64,000 bases of DNA from Sphingomonas sediminicola (lineage in GTDB: Bacteria > Pseudomonadota > Alphaproteobacteria > Sphingomonadales > Sphingomonadaceae): positions 1,674,001 through 1,738,000 of the forward strand of contig NZ_CP060782.1 of assembly GCF_014489515.1 (NCBI RefSeq). Reading direction: 5' to 3'. Positions 27,614 through 37,163 of the stretch are shown one piece after another (positions within the stretch are counted from its first letter, which is position 1; each line of letters opens with the position of its first letter). The translations under genes and the position numbers were made by a program. The notes under the pieces were generated by a model. That model saw nothing but the letters and a program-made list of their open reading frames with translations, searched no databases and was not told the origin of the DNA.

Positions 27614-29647
27614 CTATTTCGGCCGGCCGTTGAAGCCTGCTTCTGAGCGAAGGGCGTCGCCGTCCATAAGAACGCCGTCGCTCATCACCTGATCCACATG
27701 GCGAAGGTCGCCGATACGCTTCGACGGATCCCCGTCGACCAGCAGGAGGTCAGCTTCCTTGCCGACCGTGATGGAACCGGTGCGCTTGTCCGCCTTCACG
27801 TTGCGCGCGGCGTTGATGGTCGCAGTGGCAAGTGCCTGTCCCGGCGTCATCCCGCCATCGACGTAAAGCTCCAGCTCGCGAACGATCTCCATCCCGAAGC
27901 CATCGGTGCCCGCGACGATCGGCGCTCCCGCCGCCCGAAGCTTATTCACGTACACGCCCATCTTCTTGACGCTCGCCTCGGCATCGGCGCGGGTCATTCC
28001 TTCGGGATAAGGAATTGGACCGGACTTGAAGCCCCGCTCCGTCGCAGCGGGAAGCGTACCGACATAGGCCGTATAAGCAGGCTGGACCTGTCCGGCGTTG
28101 GCCAGGAGAACGCCTTCGACCACAACCAAAGTCGGATCGAGCGCGATCTTCTTCTCGGCCATCGTCTTGATGACGGTCTTCATCGGTTCGGCGTCGAGAT
28201 CGACGTCCTTGAAGTAGCGGCCTGGTCCGGTCATCCGCGCCGTGGTGTTCGACTTGGCGACGATCTCGTCGGGCATCGCCTGCATCGTTGCGAAATAGAT
28301 GTGCGTGATCTCGTCGTAGCCGGCGTTGATCGCGTCGAGCGTGCGCATTCCCGCGGGAATGTGACCGTGGACGTGCAGCCCCAGCTCGTGCGCAAGCTTT
28401 GCGGCCGGCGGGATCCAGGCGGGATTCATCGACGTGTAGAACTTTACCCCTGTGAGGCCCGCGTCGTGGATCTTGCGAACCGCCGCGAGCGTCTGTTCGA
28501 GGCTCCCGACCGCCATGCTCCCCTGCGCTGCAAGCGGACCCTTCTGGTCGACGATGACGGAGTCGAAGCATTCGGGGGCGAGCAGCGTCCCCTTGGCCCG
28601 GCGATCGCGCTGCGACACCTCAAGCTCCAGCGGGCCACCGGGGTTGCGGCAGGACGTCACTCCGAGCGCCAATTCGCTGACCGTCGTGAAGTCGTCCGGC
28701 ACGTGCATGTGACTGTCCCATAGGCCCGGGACGAGCGTCTTCCCGGTACCGTCGATGACGCGCGTTCCGGCCGGCAATGAGGCAGGCGCGGCTCCAACGC
28801 TGACGATCTTGCCGTCTGAGGTCAGGACGTTTTGACCGGCGACGAATTTCTCGCTGTCCGTGTCGTAGATCTGGACGTTCTTGAACAGGACCGGCCGCTT
28901 GGCATCGGCAGTCAGAAACTTTGCCGCGGTTGCAGGCGCCAGCGCGGCGATCGCCGCGTCCTGAGCCGTCTGCATCTTGTCCATATTGGCTTCGAAGCCC
29001 TCGGGCAGGATCGCCAGCCCGACGAGCGCCGCAAAGAACTTGCCGTCCGCTGTCCACACCGGCGTCGGCGTCTGGGTCGTTCCTCGCAGCAATTGCAGCT
29101 GCACCGTCTTCTTGCCGCTCGGACCATCGATTTCGAGTTCCGAGATCTTCTGCAGCGTCGCCTTGCCTGATGGCAGGAGCGGCAGACCCGCCTCCCCTGC
29201 AGCGAGAATCCGATCGATCTGCGGGGCGAAAGCCAGGAACGTGCCACCCTGCGGCAGGTAATAGGTCCCGTTTTTGTAGGGCGCGCTGCCTTTGTCGACG
29301 GGGCTAGTCCAGCTGGCTTGCGTTCCGCTGATTGCGAACGTCTCGCCGGCATCGCCGCTCGGAGTCACGCCGCGGATGACGATCTCGCTCGGCATGTTGT
29401 CCGCGCCGAAGCGGAAGGTTTCGTCCGTCTCGAAAATCAGGCCGCGAAGCAGGATCGACTGACGGAAGGCCATGCGCCCGTCCGGCAGCTTCCACGCATA
29501 TTCGTCGCCGTGCTTCCCCGCCGTCGACATGACCACATAGTGCGCAGCATCCTTCGGCGGGACGAGCAATTGTTCCTTTGGTGTCGGAGCAGCGAGTGCG
29601 GCTGGCGCAGACGCGACGAGCAAAGCGGCGAGGATCACATGACGCAC
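27614..29647 (-). CDS. secreted metal-dependent amidohydrolase
   Basis: About 677 residues. A signal peptide (VILAALLVASAPAALA) precedes an unusual N-terminal region of about 270 residues. The amidohydrolase domain then starts at VIDGTGKTLVPGLWDSHMHVPDD, with the HxH metal pair. It continues with the probable carboxylated-lysine region GVKFYTSM, LHVHGHIPAG, ITHIYF, and VAGTDGFGMEIVRELELYVDGGMTPGQALATATINAARNV with the final Asp. Members include prolidase-like and imidazolonepropionase-like hydrolases. I prefer the GTG at 29647, preceded by AAAGGGG and directly followed by the signal peptide. The substrate is unknown. Confidence 0.85.
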   Translation of the reverse strand: MRHVILAALLVASAPAALAAPTPKEQLLVPPKDAAHYVVMSTAGKHGDEYAWKLPDGRMAFRQSILLRGLIFETDETFRFGADNMPSEIVIRGVTPSGDAGETFAISGTQASWTSPVDKGSAPYKNGTYYLPQGGTFLAFAPQIDRILAAGEAGLPLLPSGKATLQKISELEIDGPSGKKTVQLQLLRGTTQTPTPVWTADGKFFAALVGLAILPEGFEANMDKMQTAQDAAIAALAPATAAKFLTADAKRPVLFKNVQIYDTDSEKFVAGQNVLTSDGKIVSVGAAPASLPAGTRVIDGTGKTLVPGLWDSHMHVPDDFTTVSELALGVTSCRNPGGPLELEVSQRDRRAKGTLLAPECFDSVIVDQKGPLAAQGSMAVGSLEQTLAAVRKIHDAGLTGVKFYTSMNPAWIPPAAKLAHELGLHVHGHIPAGMRTLDAINAGYDEITHIYFATMQAMPDEIVAKSNTTARMTGPGRYFKDVDLDAEPMKTVIKTMAEKKIALDPTLVVVEGVLLANAGQVQPAYTAYVGTLPAATERGFKSGPIPYPEGMTRADAEASVKKMGVYVNKLRAAGAPIVAGTDGFGMEIVRELELYVDGGMTPGQALATATINAARNVKADKRTGSITVGKEADLLLVDGDPSKRIGDLRHVDQVMSDGVLMDGDALRSEAGFNGRPK

Positions 29648-29725
29648 GGAAGGCCCCTTTTTTGAAGGAGCACACCGTGGCGGCGCGAAGCGCGTCACGC
29701 AACCGCCCGTTCGACAAACGTCAGG

Positions 29726-30581
29726 TTACTGCAAGCGAATGAGCGCTTCCGGGATCTTGCTGGACCCCGAACCCACGTCCCAGTGAACCTGCTTTCCCAG
29801 CGCGTGCGGCGCCGTTCCGTCTTCGCTGTTGTTGGTCAGGACTTCGCCATTGGTGATGATCGTGAAGCGTCCCTGCGCCTCCGACACCGGCCCCTCCTTC
29901 ATCGCACCCGCAGCAGCGCCTGCGCGCGCGCCGAGGGGTCCTGCTCCTCCCGTGAATGCAGGCGCGGTGACCAGCACGGACCCATCGGCGCGGCGGCGAA
30001 TGGCTATGAATGGGATGATGAAATCGTTGTCGGGAAGTGCCGGGAAGACGAAGTCCTGGGTCGCCCGCCCGTCGAAATGATAGTCGACGTCGTAGACGCC
30101 CTTCCCGCGATACTGGACCGATCTGTAGCCGGCATATTTGGCGAGCTTGATCGCGAACGCGCGGTTCGACTCTTCATCGAAGCCGGGAAGACCGAACATC
30201 CTGGCCATTTGCTCGGCTTCCTCGCGCTTCGATTTCACGCGTTCGGCGGACTGCTTCTCGTAGTCCACCTTCTGCGCAGCGGCTTCGGATGCTTTACAGG
30301 GGCGCGCCTTTGGGGCGCCTCACCAGGCTCCGTGATGACCGCCTGGGTTTGGCTCTTGTTTTCCATTCCTTCGAAGCACTTCGCCATTTCCGGTTTCCAC
30401 GGCTCTACCTTCGCCTCGGCATCCGGCGGCGTCTGGAGGACGATCTCGCCCCGATAATCGAGGACGAAATTTCCGTCCTTTTTCAACGTTAGGTCCGAAG
30501 TGAACTTCCCCGGCCCCACAGACAGCCGGTAAGCAGCAGCGGCGCGGCCGCGACGAAAGCACGCTTGGCGAATTGATGCAT
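29726..30581 (-). CDS. lipoprotein of unknown function, two frameshifts
   Basis: About 284 residues. The N-terminus has a basic signal peptide and lipobox (PLLLTGC). Then comes GKFTSDLTLKKDGNFVLDYRGEIVLQTP, a helical KQSAERVKSKREEAEQMARMFGLPGFDEESN segment, and a C-terminal domain with RFTIITNGEVLTNNSEDG and a final GSGSSKIPEALIRL. One G in the run near 30519 and one C near 30296 must be restored to join the parts. I have seen this arrangement in sphingomonad genomes but know no function. It is separate from the amidohydrolase gene by about 80 bases on the same strand. Confidence 0.7.
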
Positions 30582-30639
30582 GGCGTCCCCTTGCGGGAGA
30601 GCCTAGCGCAGCCGGCGATGAAGGAAAGTGGGAGGCTTC

Positions 30640-30985
30640 TGTTGCCCGGCGCCTCCCGTGCCGCTGGAATCCCCTTCTGTTGCCCGGTGGGGTCCGACCG
30701 CGCTTTCGTTACTTAACGTCTATCCGTGAGGACTTCAGTTAAGCAGCAATTGCGAGCGCCTCGTTATCGTTGGCACTTGTGTGATTGAGCCGTTGCGGTG
30801 GCATCCATACCGATCGGCAACCGCGTCTTTATTGCACTCGTCGATCCTATTTCGCCCCCGTCAGCAACCGCCGAAAATTTTCGGCCTGGCGGCTGGTGGT
30901 GGAGGCGCCGGGGTACTGCCCCCGGGTCCGAAGTGTTTATTCCACGCGACAGTCTACCGACATAGCCGGGTTGCCCCGGCAGGTA
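30640..30985 (-). ncRNA. ssrA: transfer-messenger RNA, circularly permuted two-piece form
   Basis: The tag reading frame is explicit at 30739-30774 on the minus strand: GCC AAC GAT AAC GAG GCG CTC GCA ATT GCT GCT TAA, encoding ANDNEALAIAA. The 7-base 5' end of the coding piece (GGGGGCG, starting at 30859) pairs with CGCCUCC before ACCA ending at 30897, forming the tRNA-like acceptor stem. The CCA end is encoded upstream of the tag, so the gene is permuted and a loop of about 37 bases (30860-30896) is removed, as known for alphaproteobacteria. The sequence CCCGGGGGCAGTACCCCGG is the acceptor-piece arm. Outer ends are approximate. tmRNA rescues stalled ribosomes with SmpB. Confidence 0.93.
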
Positions 30986-31081
30986 CCAAGATAGGGATTT
31001 GAGGGCTTAAGGACAAGTTTGCATGGCATTTGCGTGATTGCTATGCGTGGCCCGATAAAGCTTATACCTGGGGGTAAGTCG

Positions 31082-31360
31082 ATGAAGAAGCTTGGTTTTC
31101 TCCTCGTTGGAGCCGCCGCGCTGGCACTCGGCGCATGCGGCAGCAAGGATTCGGATACGCTGAACGAGTCCGAGGCCCAGAACATTGAGGCCAACTCGCT
31201 CAACGATCTGGCGGCCAATGCGGCGAATGCGGAGCTCGAAGCGCTCGGCAACCAGCAACAGCAGCTTGATGCCGAGAACAATGCGACGGCGGTGGCTCCT
31301 GAGCCGCCCGAAAATGCGACGAGCCCTTCCGAGGTCGAAGACGACGTCCAGGGCATGTAA
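31082..31360 (+). CDS. small acidic lipoprotein
   Basis: A 92-residue protein with a clear lipoprotein signal (KKLGFLLVGAAALALGAC, lipobox LGAC). The rest is acidic and rich in Asn, Ala, Glu and Gln (NSLNDLAANAANAELEALGNQQQQ), probably helical or disordered. The start at 31082 follows a GGGGGTAAG site and is preceded by a possible sigma-70 promoter. It is divergent from ssrA and followed by its own terminator. No function known. Confidence 0.8.
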   Translation: MKKLGFLLVGAAALALGACGSKDSDTLNESEAQNIEANSLNDLAANAANAELEALGNQQQQLDAENNATAVAPEPPENATSPSEVEDDVQGM

Positions 31361-31381
31361 TCCCCGCGTATTGGAAATCAT

Positions 31382-31415
31382 AAGGTCGTCGCTCGCTCGA
31401 GCGGCGGCCTTTTTC
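31382..31415 (+). terminator. terminator after the small lipoprotein gene
   Basis: AAGGTCGTCGCT pairs with AGCGGCGGCCTT with two G-U pairs around a short CGCTCG loop, and is followed directly by TTTTTC. It lies 22 bases past the lipoprotein stop. Confidence 0.8.
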
Positions 31416-31447
31416 TTGTCATCACGAGCGCCTAACTCGCACGAGCG

Positions 31448-32194
31448 ATGAGCGACGACGCAATCCCTGCAGCGACCGTGATCCTGGTCCGCGAACGCAG
31501 TTCCGGCGCGCCCGAGCTGTTGATGGTCGAGCGGGCCGTCGACATGGCGTTTGCCGGAGGCGCCTTGGTGTTCCCCGGCGGCCGGATTGACGCCGCCGAC
31601 GAGCAGCTCGGCAGCCGCATTGGAAGCGCGAATGCAGGCGCACGGGTCGCCGCCGTCCGCGAGGCGCTGGAGGAAACGGCCATCCCGGTCGGCTTGGCTC
31701 CCCTCCCTTCGCCGGATGTCGCGGCGTCGCTTCAGGCGCAGCTCCTGGCGGGTGATGAGCTGGAGCACTTGCTGGTCCCGCACGGGATCGAACTCGACCT
31801 CGATGCACTGACGCCGCTCGCCCGATGGGTACCGAGGTTCCACGCCAAGCGGCGCTTCGACACGTTGTTCTTTGTCGCTCGTGCGCCTGACGGAGACTGG
31901 TTGCCGAATACGGTCGAGAGCGAATGCACGGGCGCGCATTGGGCAAGCGCAAGTGAAGTACTCGAACGGGACCAAGCCGGCGAGGTTCAGCTCATCTTTC
32001 CGACGCGAAGGACACTCGAGCGGCTCGCCCAGCACACCAGTTTCGACGAGATTGTTTGCGACGCGCTCGACCACCCGATCGAGCCGATCAGCCCGTGGCT
32101 CGACGAAGTGGATGGTGAGCGGTTCATCACCATCCCGGAAGGGATCGGCTATCCCGTCACGCGCGAGAAGCTGGACGGACTCTGGCGCGGCTGA
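31448..32194 (+). CDS. NUDIX hydrolase, CoA-pyrophosphatase/NUDT19-like
   Basis: A 248-residue NUDIX protein. The N-terminus AATVILVRERSSGAPELLMVERA leads to GGALVFPGGRIDAAD. The Nudix box helix is split from the usual glycine by an insertion before REALEETAIPVG. The long middle region, with LTPLARWVPRFHAKRRFDTLFFVARAP, is typical of the NUDT7/NUDT19 group that hydrolyses CoA and acyl-CoA derivatives. The substrate is inferred from that resemblance. The frame is intact. Confidence 0.85.
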   Translation: MSDDAIPAATVILVRERSSGAPELLMVERAVDMAFAGGALVFPGGRIDAADEQLGSRIGSANAGARVAAVREALEETAIPVGLAPLPSPDVAASLQAQLLAGDELEHLLVPHGIELDLDALTPLARWVPRFHAKRRFDTLFFVARAPDGDWLPNTVESECTGAHWASASEVLERDQAGEVQLIFPTRRTLERLAQHTSFDEIVCDALDHPIEPISPWLDEVDGERFITIPEGIGYPVTREKLDGLWRG

Positions 32195-32336
32195 CGCGCT
32201 CTTTCAGGCGATCCTGTAACCCTATTGCAACGCCGCTTTTGGCGGCCGTTTTGCACCCTGCGGGGAACAGAATGTGGACATGTCGGGTGCGTTACATTTC
32301 CAGGACGCGCCGAGTCGCGTCGGCCGGCCAATAAAA

Positions 32337-32366
32337 AGGGGACCCGCGGAAGCCCGCGAGTCCCCT
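32337..32366 (-). terminator. terminator of the SWIB gene
   Basis: AGGGGACCCGCGG pairs with CCGCGAGTCCCCT with one mismatch. On the minus strand it is followed by TTTTTAT. It lies about 25 bases past the SWIB stop. Confidence 0.8.
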
Positions 32367-32389
32367 GTTCGCCTTTAACGGCGACGCTT

Positions 32390-32665
32390 CTACTTCAGGT
32401 GGTTCGAGAGGTGCTTGTTCATCTCGAACATGCTGACGCGGTCTTTTCCGAAGACCTTGCGCAGCTTGTCGTCTGCAACAATTTCCCTCTTGTTCTGCGG
32501 GTTTTGCAGGTTGTTCTTGCGAATGTGATCCCACACCTTCGAGACAACCTGGCTGCGCGGAAGCGGATCGCTACCCGTGATTGCAGCGAGTTCTGCCGAC
32601 GGTTGAACCGGCCTCGCCAGTCCGCCGCCTGCTTTCCTGCCCGACCCCGATGATTTTGATGCCAT
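32390..32665 (-). CDS. SWIB/MDM2-domain protein
   Basis: A 91-residue protein. After a basic, Gly/Ser-rich N-terminus, the SWIB domain reads AAITGSDPLPRSQVVSKVWDHIRKNNLQNPQNKREIVADDKLRKVFGKDRVSMFEMNKHLSNHL. This is a full domain with all expected segments. In bacteria, small SWIB proteins are thought to be DNA- or chromatin-associated, with chlamydial examples fused to topoisomerase. The role here is unknown. The start at 32665 gives the usual MASKSSGSGRK beginning. Confidence 0.9.
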   Translation of the reverse strand: MASKSSGSGRKAGGGLARPVQPSAELAAITGSDPLPRSQVVSKVWDHIRKNNLQNPQNKREIVADDKLRKVFGKDRVSMFEMNKHLSNHLK

Positions 32666-32747
32666 ACGGCCCTCCTGTTGTTCTCTTATCGATAGAGCGC
32701 AAAGAAGGGCGCTTGGCAATGCCGTTTCAGAGGGAAAATCGCGGATC

Positions 32748-33550
32748 TTATCTCCTGAACGGAACGACCCGGTTCAGAACGTCGTGACCGATGTCCGCGC
32801 GTCCACCATAAGTTATTCCGGAACGCTCGCACCATTCCTTCACGATCGAGACTTCGTCGCGCCCGAAATCGGGGTCGTTGAACGGGATGTCGCCGACCCT
32901 TCCAAGCCTCAGACGGGCAACCTTTCGGACATTCGGGCTGCCGGTCAGATGGAACATCGTCCGGTCAATGCGATAGTGATGTTCGCTCACATCCTCGATG
33001 AGCAAATCGACGCCTGACAGATCGGGCTCGAGCACCGTACCAAGCAGCGCCGCCAATACCGTCAAGTTGAACGCCATCGCCGGTTGCCGAAGCTCCGGCT
33101 CCAGTGCGGACGGAACGCCTTTCACCAGCCAGTCGAGCGACCGGGCAACCGCTGCCTTCCCGCCCTCCCGCATGAGATCCTGGGGCATCGGGCCCAGGCG
33201 ACGTTCAACCCTGCCTTGTGCAGCCCAGCATGCAGGAATCCCGCATCGCTGTAGCCGAGGTAGACCTTCGACCGTGCCGCATCCGGCAAGTCCGCCATCG
33301 ACGCTTCCGCGATCCGGTTCGACCCATAGCCTCCGCGCGCAAACCAGACGGCGTCGATCGCCGGATCGGCCATCACTTCGCGGAGCGCCGACAGCCGCTG
33401 CTCGTCGGTCCCGGCAAAATGCCCGTCGGACAGGAAGCATTGCGGATGGATTGAGATCTCGCAATCGCCCCGTTCCGAAACGAGAGACTGAAGCCGGTCC
33501 GCCGCCTGATGCGACAGTGTGCAGCTCGGGGCGACAATCGCGATCTTCAT
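32748..33550 (-). CDS. LD-carboxypeptidase (S66 family), frameshift near 33190
   Basis: About 267 residues. The N-terminal half has IAIVAPSCTLSHQAADRL, IDAVWFARGGYGSNRI and VYLGYSDAGFLHAGL, in which the Ser of GYSD is the expected nucleophile. A missing G near 33190 breaks the frame; restored, it continues GPMPQDLMREGG. The C-terminal half has LLIEDVSEHHYRIDRTM, with the Glu and His of the S66 Ser-Glu-His triad. The family includes murein tetrapeptide LD-carboxypeptidase LdcA and microcin immunity protein MccF. An Mpl-like ligase two genes away favours the peptidoglycan-recycling role. Confidence 0.85.
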
Positions 33551-33624
33551 CGGACCTTACATTTAGCATGGCGGAGCGCGGCGCAATGGGGCAGCTTCGA
33601 CGGCCTGCTCAGCAGGGGGATTCA

Positions 33625-35340
33625 ATGATCAAGCGTTCGATGTTCGCCGCCGTTGCCACCGCGTCTCTTCTCGCCTCGTCCGCCATCGCCCAGGCGCAAG
33701 CGCCGGAACAGTATGACCTGCTGATCGACAACGGCACGATCTACGACGGGATGGGCGGCGCGCCATTCACCGGCGATGTCGCCATCCGGGCGACCGCATC
33801 GTCTATGTCGGCCCGCAGGCGCCGGGCTCCGCGAAGAAGACAGTCGACGCAACGGGCATGGCCGTGTCTCCCGGCTTCATCAACATGCTGAGCTGGGCGG
33901 TCGAGAGCCTGATTGCCGACGGCCGCGGCCTGTCCGACACGACGCAGGGCGTCACCCTCGAAGTCTTCGGCGAAGGCAATTCGATGGGCCCGCTCAATCC
34001 GGAGATGAAGAAGCTCGCGGTCAAGCGGCAGGACGACATCAAATATCCGATCAAGTGGACGACGCTAGGCGAATATCTGACCTACCTTACTAAGAAGGGC
34101 ATCACGCCCAACGTCGCATCCTTCATCGGCGCGACGACCGTCCGCGTACACGAGCTCGGCGAAAAGGACGTCGACCCGACACCGGAGCAGCTAGACCGCA
34201 TGCGCGCGCTCGTCCGCGACGCGATGAAAGAAGGCGCGCTCGGCGTCGGCTCCTCCATGATCTACGCGCCTGCGAGCTATGCGGAGACTCCGGAACTCAT
34301 CGCGATCACGACCGAGGCCGGGAAATGCGGCGGCATGTACATCAGCCACATGCGCTCCGAAGGCGATCGCCTTGTTGAGGCGGTCGATGAACTGATCACC
34401 ATCAGCAGGGAGTCCGGAGCTCCTGCCGAAATCTACCACCTCAAGCAGGCGGGCAAGGAGAATTGGGGCAAGCTGGACGAAGTGATCAAGCACGTCGAAG
34501 CGGCGCGGGCCAACGGACAACGGATCACCGCCGACATGTACACCTACACGGCGGGCGCGACGGGCCTTGACGCGTCCATGCCGACCTGGGTGCAATCGGG
34601 CGGCCTCGAGGATTGGATCAAGCGCCTGAAGGACCCTGAAATCCGCGCCAAGCTGGTCCAGGAAATGCGCACTCCTTCGAAGGATTGGGAGAACCTGCTT
34701 CTGGGTACCGGCAGCCCGGACAAGGTGCTGCTGATCGCCTTCAAGAACCCGAAGCTAAAACCGCTAACCGGCAAGACGCTCGGCGAGGTCGCGAGGATGC
34801 GCGGCAAGAGCCCGAGGAGACTGCGATGGACCTCGTCGTCGAAGACGGCAGCCGCGTCGGCACCGTCTACTTCCTGATGAACGAGGACAATGTGAAGCGG
34901 CAGGTCGGACTGCCCTGGGTCGCTTTCGGATCGGATGCAGAATCCTCCGCGCCGGAGGGCGTCTTCCTGAAGTCCTCCACGCACCCACGCGCTTACGGCA
35001 ATTTCGCGCGGGCACTCGGCACCTATGCGCGAGACCAAAAGGCCGCACCCTCGCGGACGTAATCCGCCGGATGACCTCGTTCCCAGCGACCAATCTCGGC
35101 ATCAAGGGCCGCGGAGTGCTTCGCGACGGCTATTATGCCGACGTCGTCGTCTTCGATCCCGCGAAGATCCAGGACCACGCGACCTTCGAAAAGCCGCAGC
35201 AACTTTCGACCGGCGTCCGCGACGTCTTCATCAACGGCACACAGGTCCTGAAGAACGGCGAGCACACCGGAGCCAAGCCGGGTCGGTTCGTTCGCGGGCC
35301 GGGCTGGGCCGGTTGGCCGGGCGGAGGCGCTTGCAAATAA
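33625..35340 (+). CDS. D-aminoacylase-like amidohydrolase lacking HxH, three frameshifts
   Basis: About 572 residues. A signal peptide (MFAAVATASLLASSAIAQA) precedes YDLLIDNGTIYDGMGGAPFTGDVAI, the start of an N-acyl-D-amino-acid deacylase-like protein. Frames change near 33790, 34812 and 35040. Later segments include GALGVGSSMIYAPASYAETPELI, MYISHMRSEGDRLVEAVDELI, EIYHLKQAGKENWGKL, and PWVAFGSDAESSAPEGV with the final metal Asp. Where active members have a His-x-His after PGF(I/V)D, this protein reads SPGFINMLSWA. The alpha-metal ligands therefore appear lost, though the H in SHMRSE and the Asp remain. I have seen this variant in related genomes, so it is probably a real subgroup. Confidence 0.8.
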
Positions 35341-35366
35341 GCCGCCGCCCAATAGGGCAGTCGGCG

Positions 35367-36764
35367 ATGACTGATTCCACCATCTTCTTCTGCGGGATCG
35401 GCGGCAGCGGCATGCTTCCGCTCGCCTCGATCGTCCGTGCGACCGGCGCCAAGGTGGCCGGTTCCGACCGCTCGCTCGATGCCGGGCGCGTTGCCAACAA
35501 GTTCGCTTACCTTCGCTCGCTCGGGATTGGCCTGTTCCCGCAGGATGGCTCAGGCCTCCAGCCGGGCATGACGCTCATCACCTCGGCTGCGGTCGAGGAA
35601 ACGGTGCCTGACGTGGTCCGCGCCCGCGAGCTCGGAATCGATCATCTCACCCGCCCGCAATTCCTCGCCAAGCTGCTCAACGACGCGCAGCGCAGCGTCG
35701 CGGTCGGCGGCACCAGCGGCAAGTCAACCGTTACCGGAATGATCGGCTGGATTCTCCATGCCACGCACCGCCAGCCGACGGTCATGAATGGCGCGGTGAT
35801 GAGGAATTTCGTCACGCCATCGGCGCCGTTCGCCAGCGCGCTAGTCGGCGACCCGGAGCTGTTCGTCAGCGAAGTCGACGAGAGCGACGGCTCGATCGCC
35901 CTATACAAGCCCGAGATCGCGATCCTCACCAACGTTAGTCTCGACCATAAGGAAATGACCGAGCTGCGAAGCCTATTCGCGTCCTTCCTCCTGCGCGCCC
36001 GCAAGGCGGTCCTGAACCTCGACGATCCCGAAGCGCGTGCTCTTTCGGACGTCATCCCAACCGACAAGCGCGTCGGCTACGGCTTCGACAGTCCCGGCGC
36101 CGACTTCATGGGCAAGAGCCTCGAGCTTACTCCGGGCGGAAGCACGTTCACGGTCATCGCTGGAGAGGAGAGCCAGGACGTCCATCTCAACGTCCCCGGC
36201 CGCCACAACGCGTCCAATGCACTGGCCGCGATCGCAGCGACCCGCGCACTTGGCGTGTCGCTGGAAGACGCGACAGGGGCCCTAGCGCGTTTCGAAGGGT
36301 TGAAGCGCCGCCTCGAGACCATTGGATCGGCCGTCGGCGTCTCCGTGATCGACGACTTCGCGCACAACCCCGACAAGATCGACGCCACGCTCGCAACCTT
36401 GCGCGCGCAGCCCGGGCGCCTGCTGATCATGTTCCAGCCGCACGGATACGGACCGCTCACAAAGATGGGTGAGGAGCTGGCGCAAAGCTTCGCCGGCGGC
36501 CTCGCACAGGACGACCATCTCTATCTTCCCGATCCCGTCTACCAGGGCGGCTCGGTCGACCGGACGCGCGGGTCGGACTGGCTTGCAGAGCAGGTCCGGG
36601 AGCGCGGCGGCAAGGCCGAGCACATTCCCGAGCGCGCTGCGATCGGCGAAGCCCTGCTCGCCGAGGCCCGCGATGGCGACCGCATCGTCATCATGGGCGC
36701 GCGCGACGACAGCCTGAGCGAGTTCGCTGCGGAGCTCGTCGAGCGCCTCGCGGCGCGGAACTGA
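35367..36764 (+). CDS. mpl: Mur ligase, probably murein peptide ligase Mpl
   Basis: A 465-residue Mur ligase. The N-terminal Rossmann domain begins FFCGIGGSGMLPLA. The central ATP loop reads SVAVGGTSGKSTVTGMIGWIL, then FVSEVDESDGSIALYKPEIAILTNVSLDHKEM, VPGRHNASNALAAIAATRALG and GVSVIDDFAHNPDKIDATLATL. These motifs fit the MurC/Mpl branch. The opening with GSGM rather than the MurC signature, and the neighbouring LD-carboxypeptidase, suggest Mpl, which ligates recycled tripeptide to UDP-MurNAc. A MurC paralogue cannot be excluded without comparison. The frame is intact. Confidence 0.85.
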   Translation: MTDSTIFFCGIGGSGMLPLASIVRATGAKVAGSDRSLDAGRVANKFAYLRSLGIGLFPQDGSGLQPGMTLITSAAVEETVPDVVRARELGIDHLTRPQFLAKLLNDAQRSVAVGGTSGKSTVTGMIGWILHATHRQPTVMNGAVMRNFVTPSAPFASALVGDPELFVSEVDESDGSIALYKPEIAILTNVSLDHKEMTELRSLFASFLLRARKAVLNLDDPEARALSDVIPTDKRVGYGFDSPGADFMGKSLELTPGGSTFTVIAGEESQDVHLNVPGRHNASNALAAIAATRALGVSLEDATGALARFEGLKRRLETIGSAVGVSVIDDFAHNPDKIDATLATLRAQPGRLLIMFQPHGYGPLTKMGEELAQSFAGGLAQDDHLYLPDPVYQGGSVDRTRGSDWLAEQVRERGGKAEHIPERAAIGEALLAEARDGDRIVIMGARDDSLSEFAAELVERLAARN

Positions 36765-36789
36765 TCGCCCACTTCGGCGTCGGGCAGGC

Positions 36790-37163
36790 ATGGCAAAGCC
36801 CGGTAGCGTGATCGGATGGCTTCTCGCGGAAGACGACCGCGAAAAGCTCCTCCAGCAATTCCCGCCCAAGTTCGAAAAGACCGTCGCTCACCATGTCACG
36901 CTGAAATCCGAAGCCGAGCGTGACCGTCTGCCGAATGACGTGGAGGCTGAGGTCGTCGGCCGTACCGACGACGAAAGCGGTGTCGAGGCCATGGTCGTAG
37001 CGGTCGACGGGACAACTGACCGGCCCGACGGCCTGACCTATCACATCACCTGGTCGCTCGGGGCGGCCGCCGCGCGCGCGAAAGCAATGACGTGATCAGG
37101 GAGCGCGGCTGGCATAAGCTCGACCAACCGATTCCCGTCAAGCTACAGCCCGGGCGCTTCTGA
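36790..37163 (+). CDS. small conserved protein with HHVTL/YHITW motifs, one frameshift
   Basis: About 124 residues. The sequence begins GSVIGWLLAEDDREKLLQQFPPKFEKTVAHHVTL and has a second block DGLTYHITWSLG. The two His-containing strands recall 2H-phosphoesterase-like or 'Swiss army knife' RNA-repair folds, but that is a structural guess. One base is missing near 37083; restored, the end reads NDVIRERGWHKLDQPIPVKLQPGRF. The stop at 37161-37163 overlaps the start of the next gene. Confidence 0.65.
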
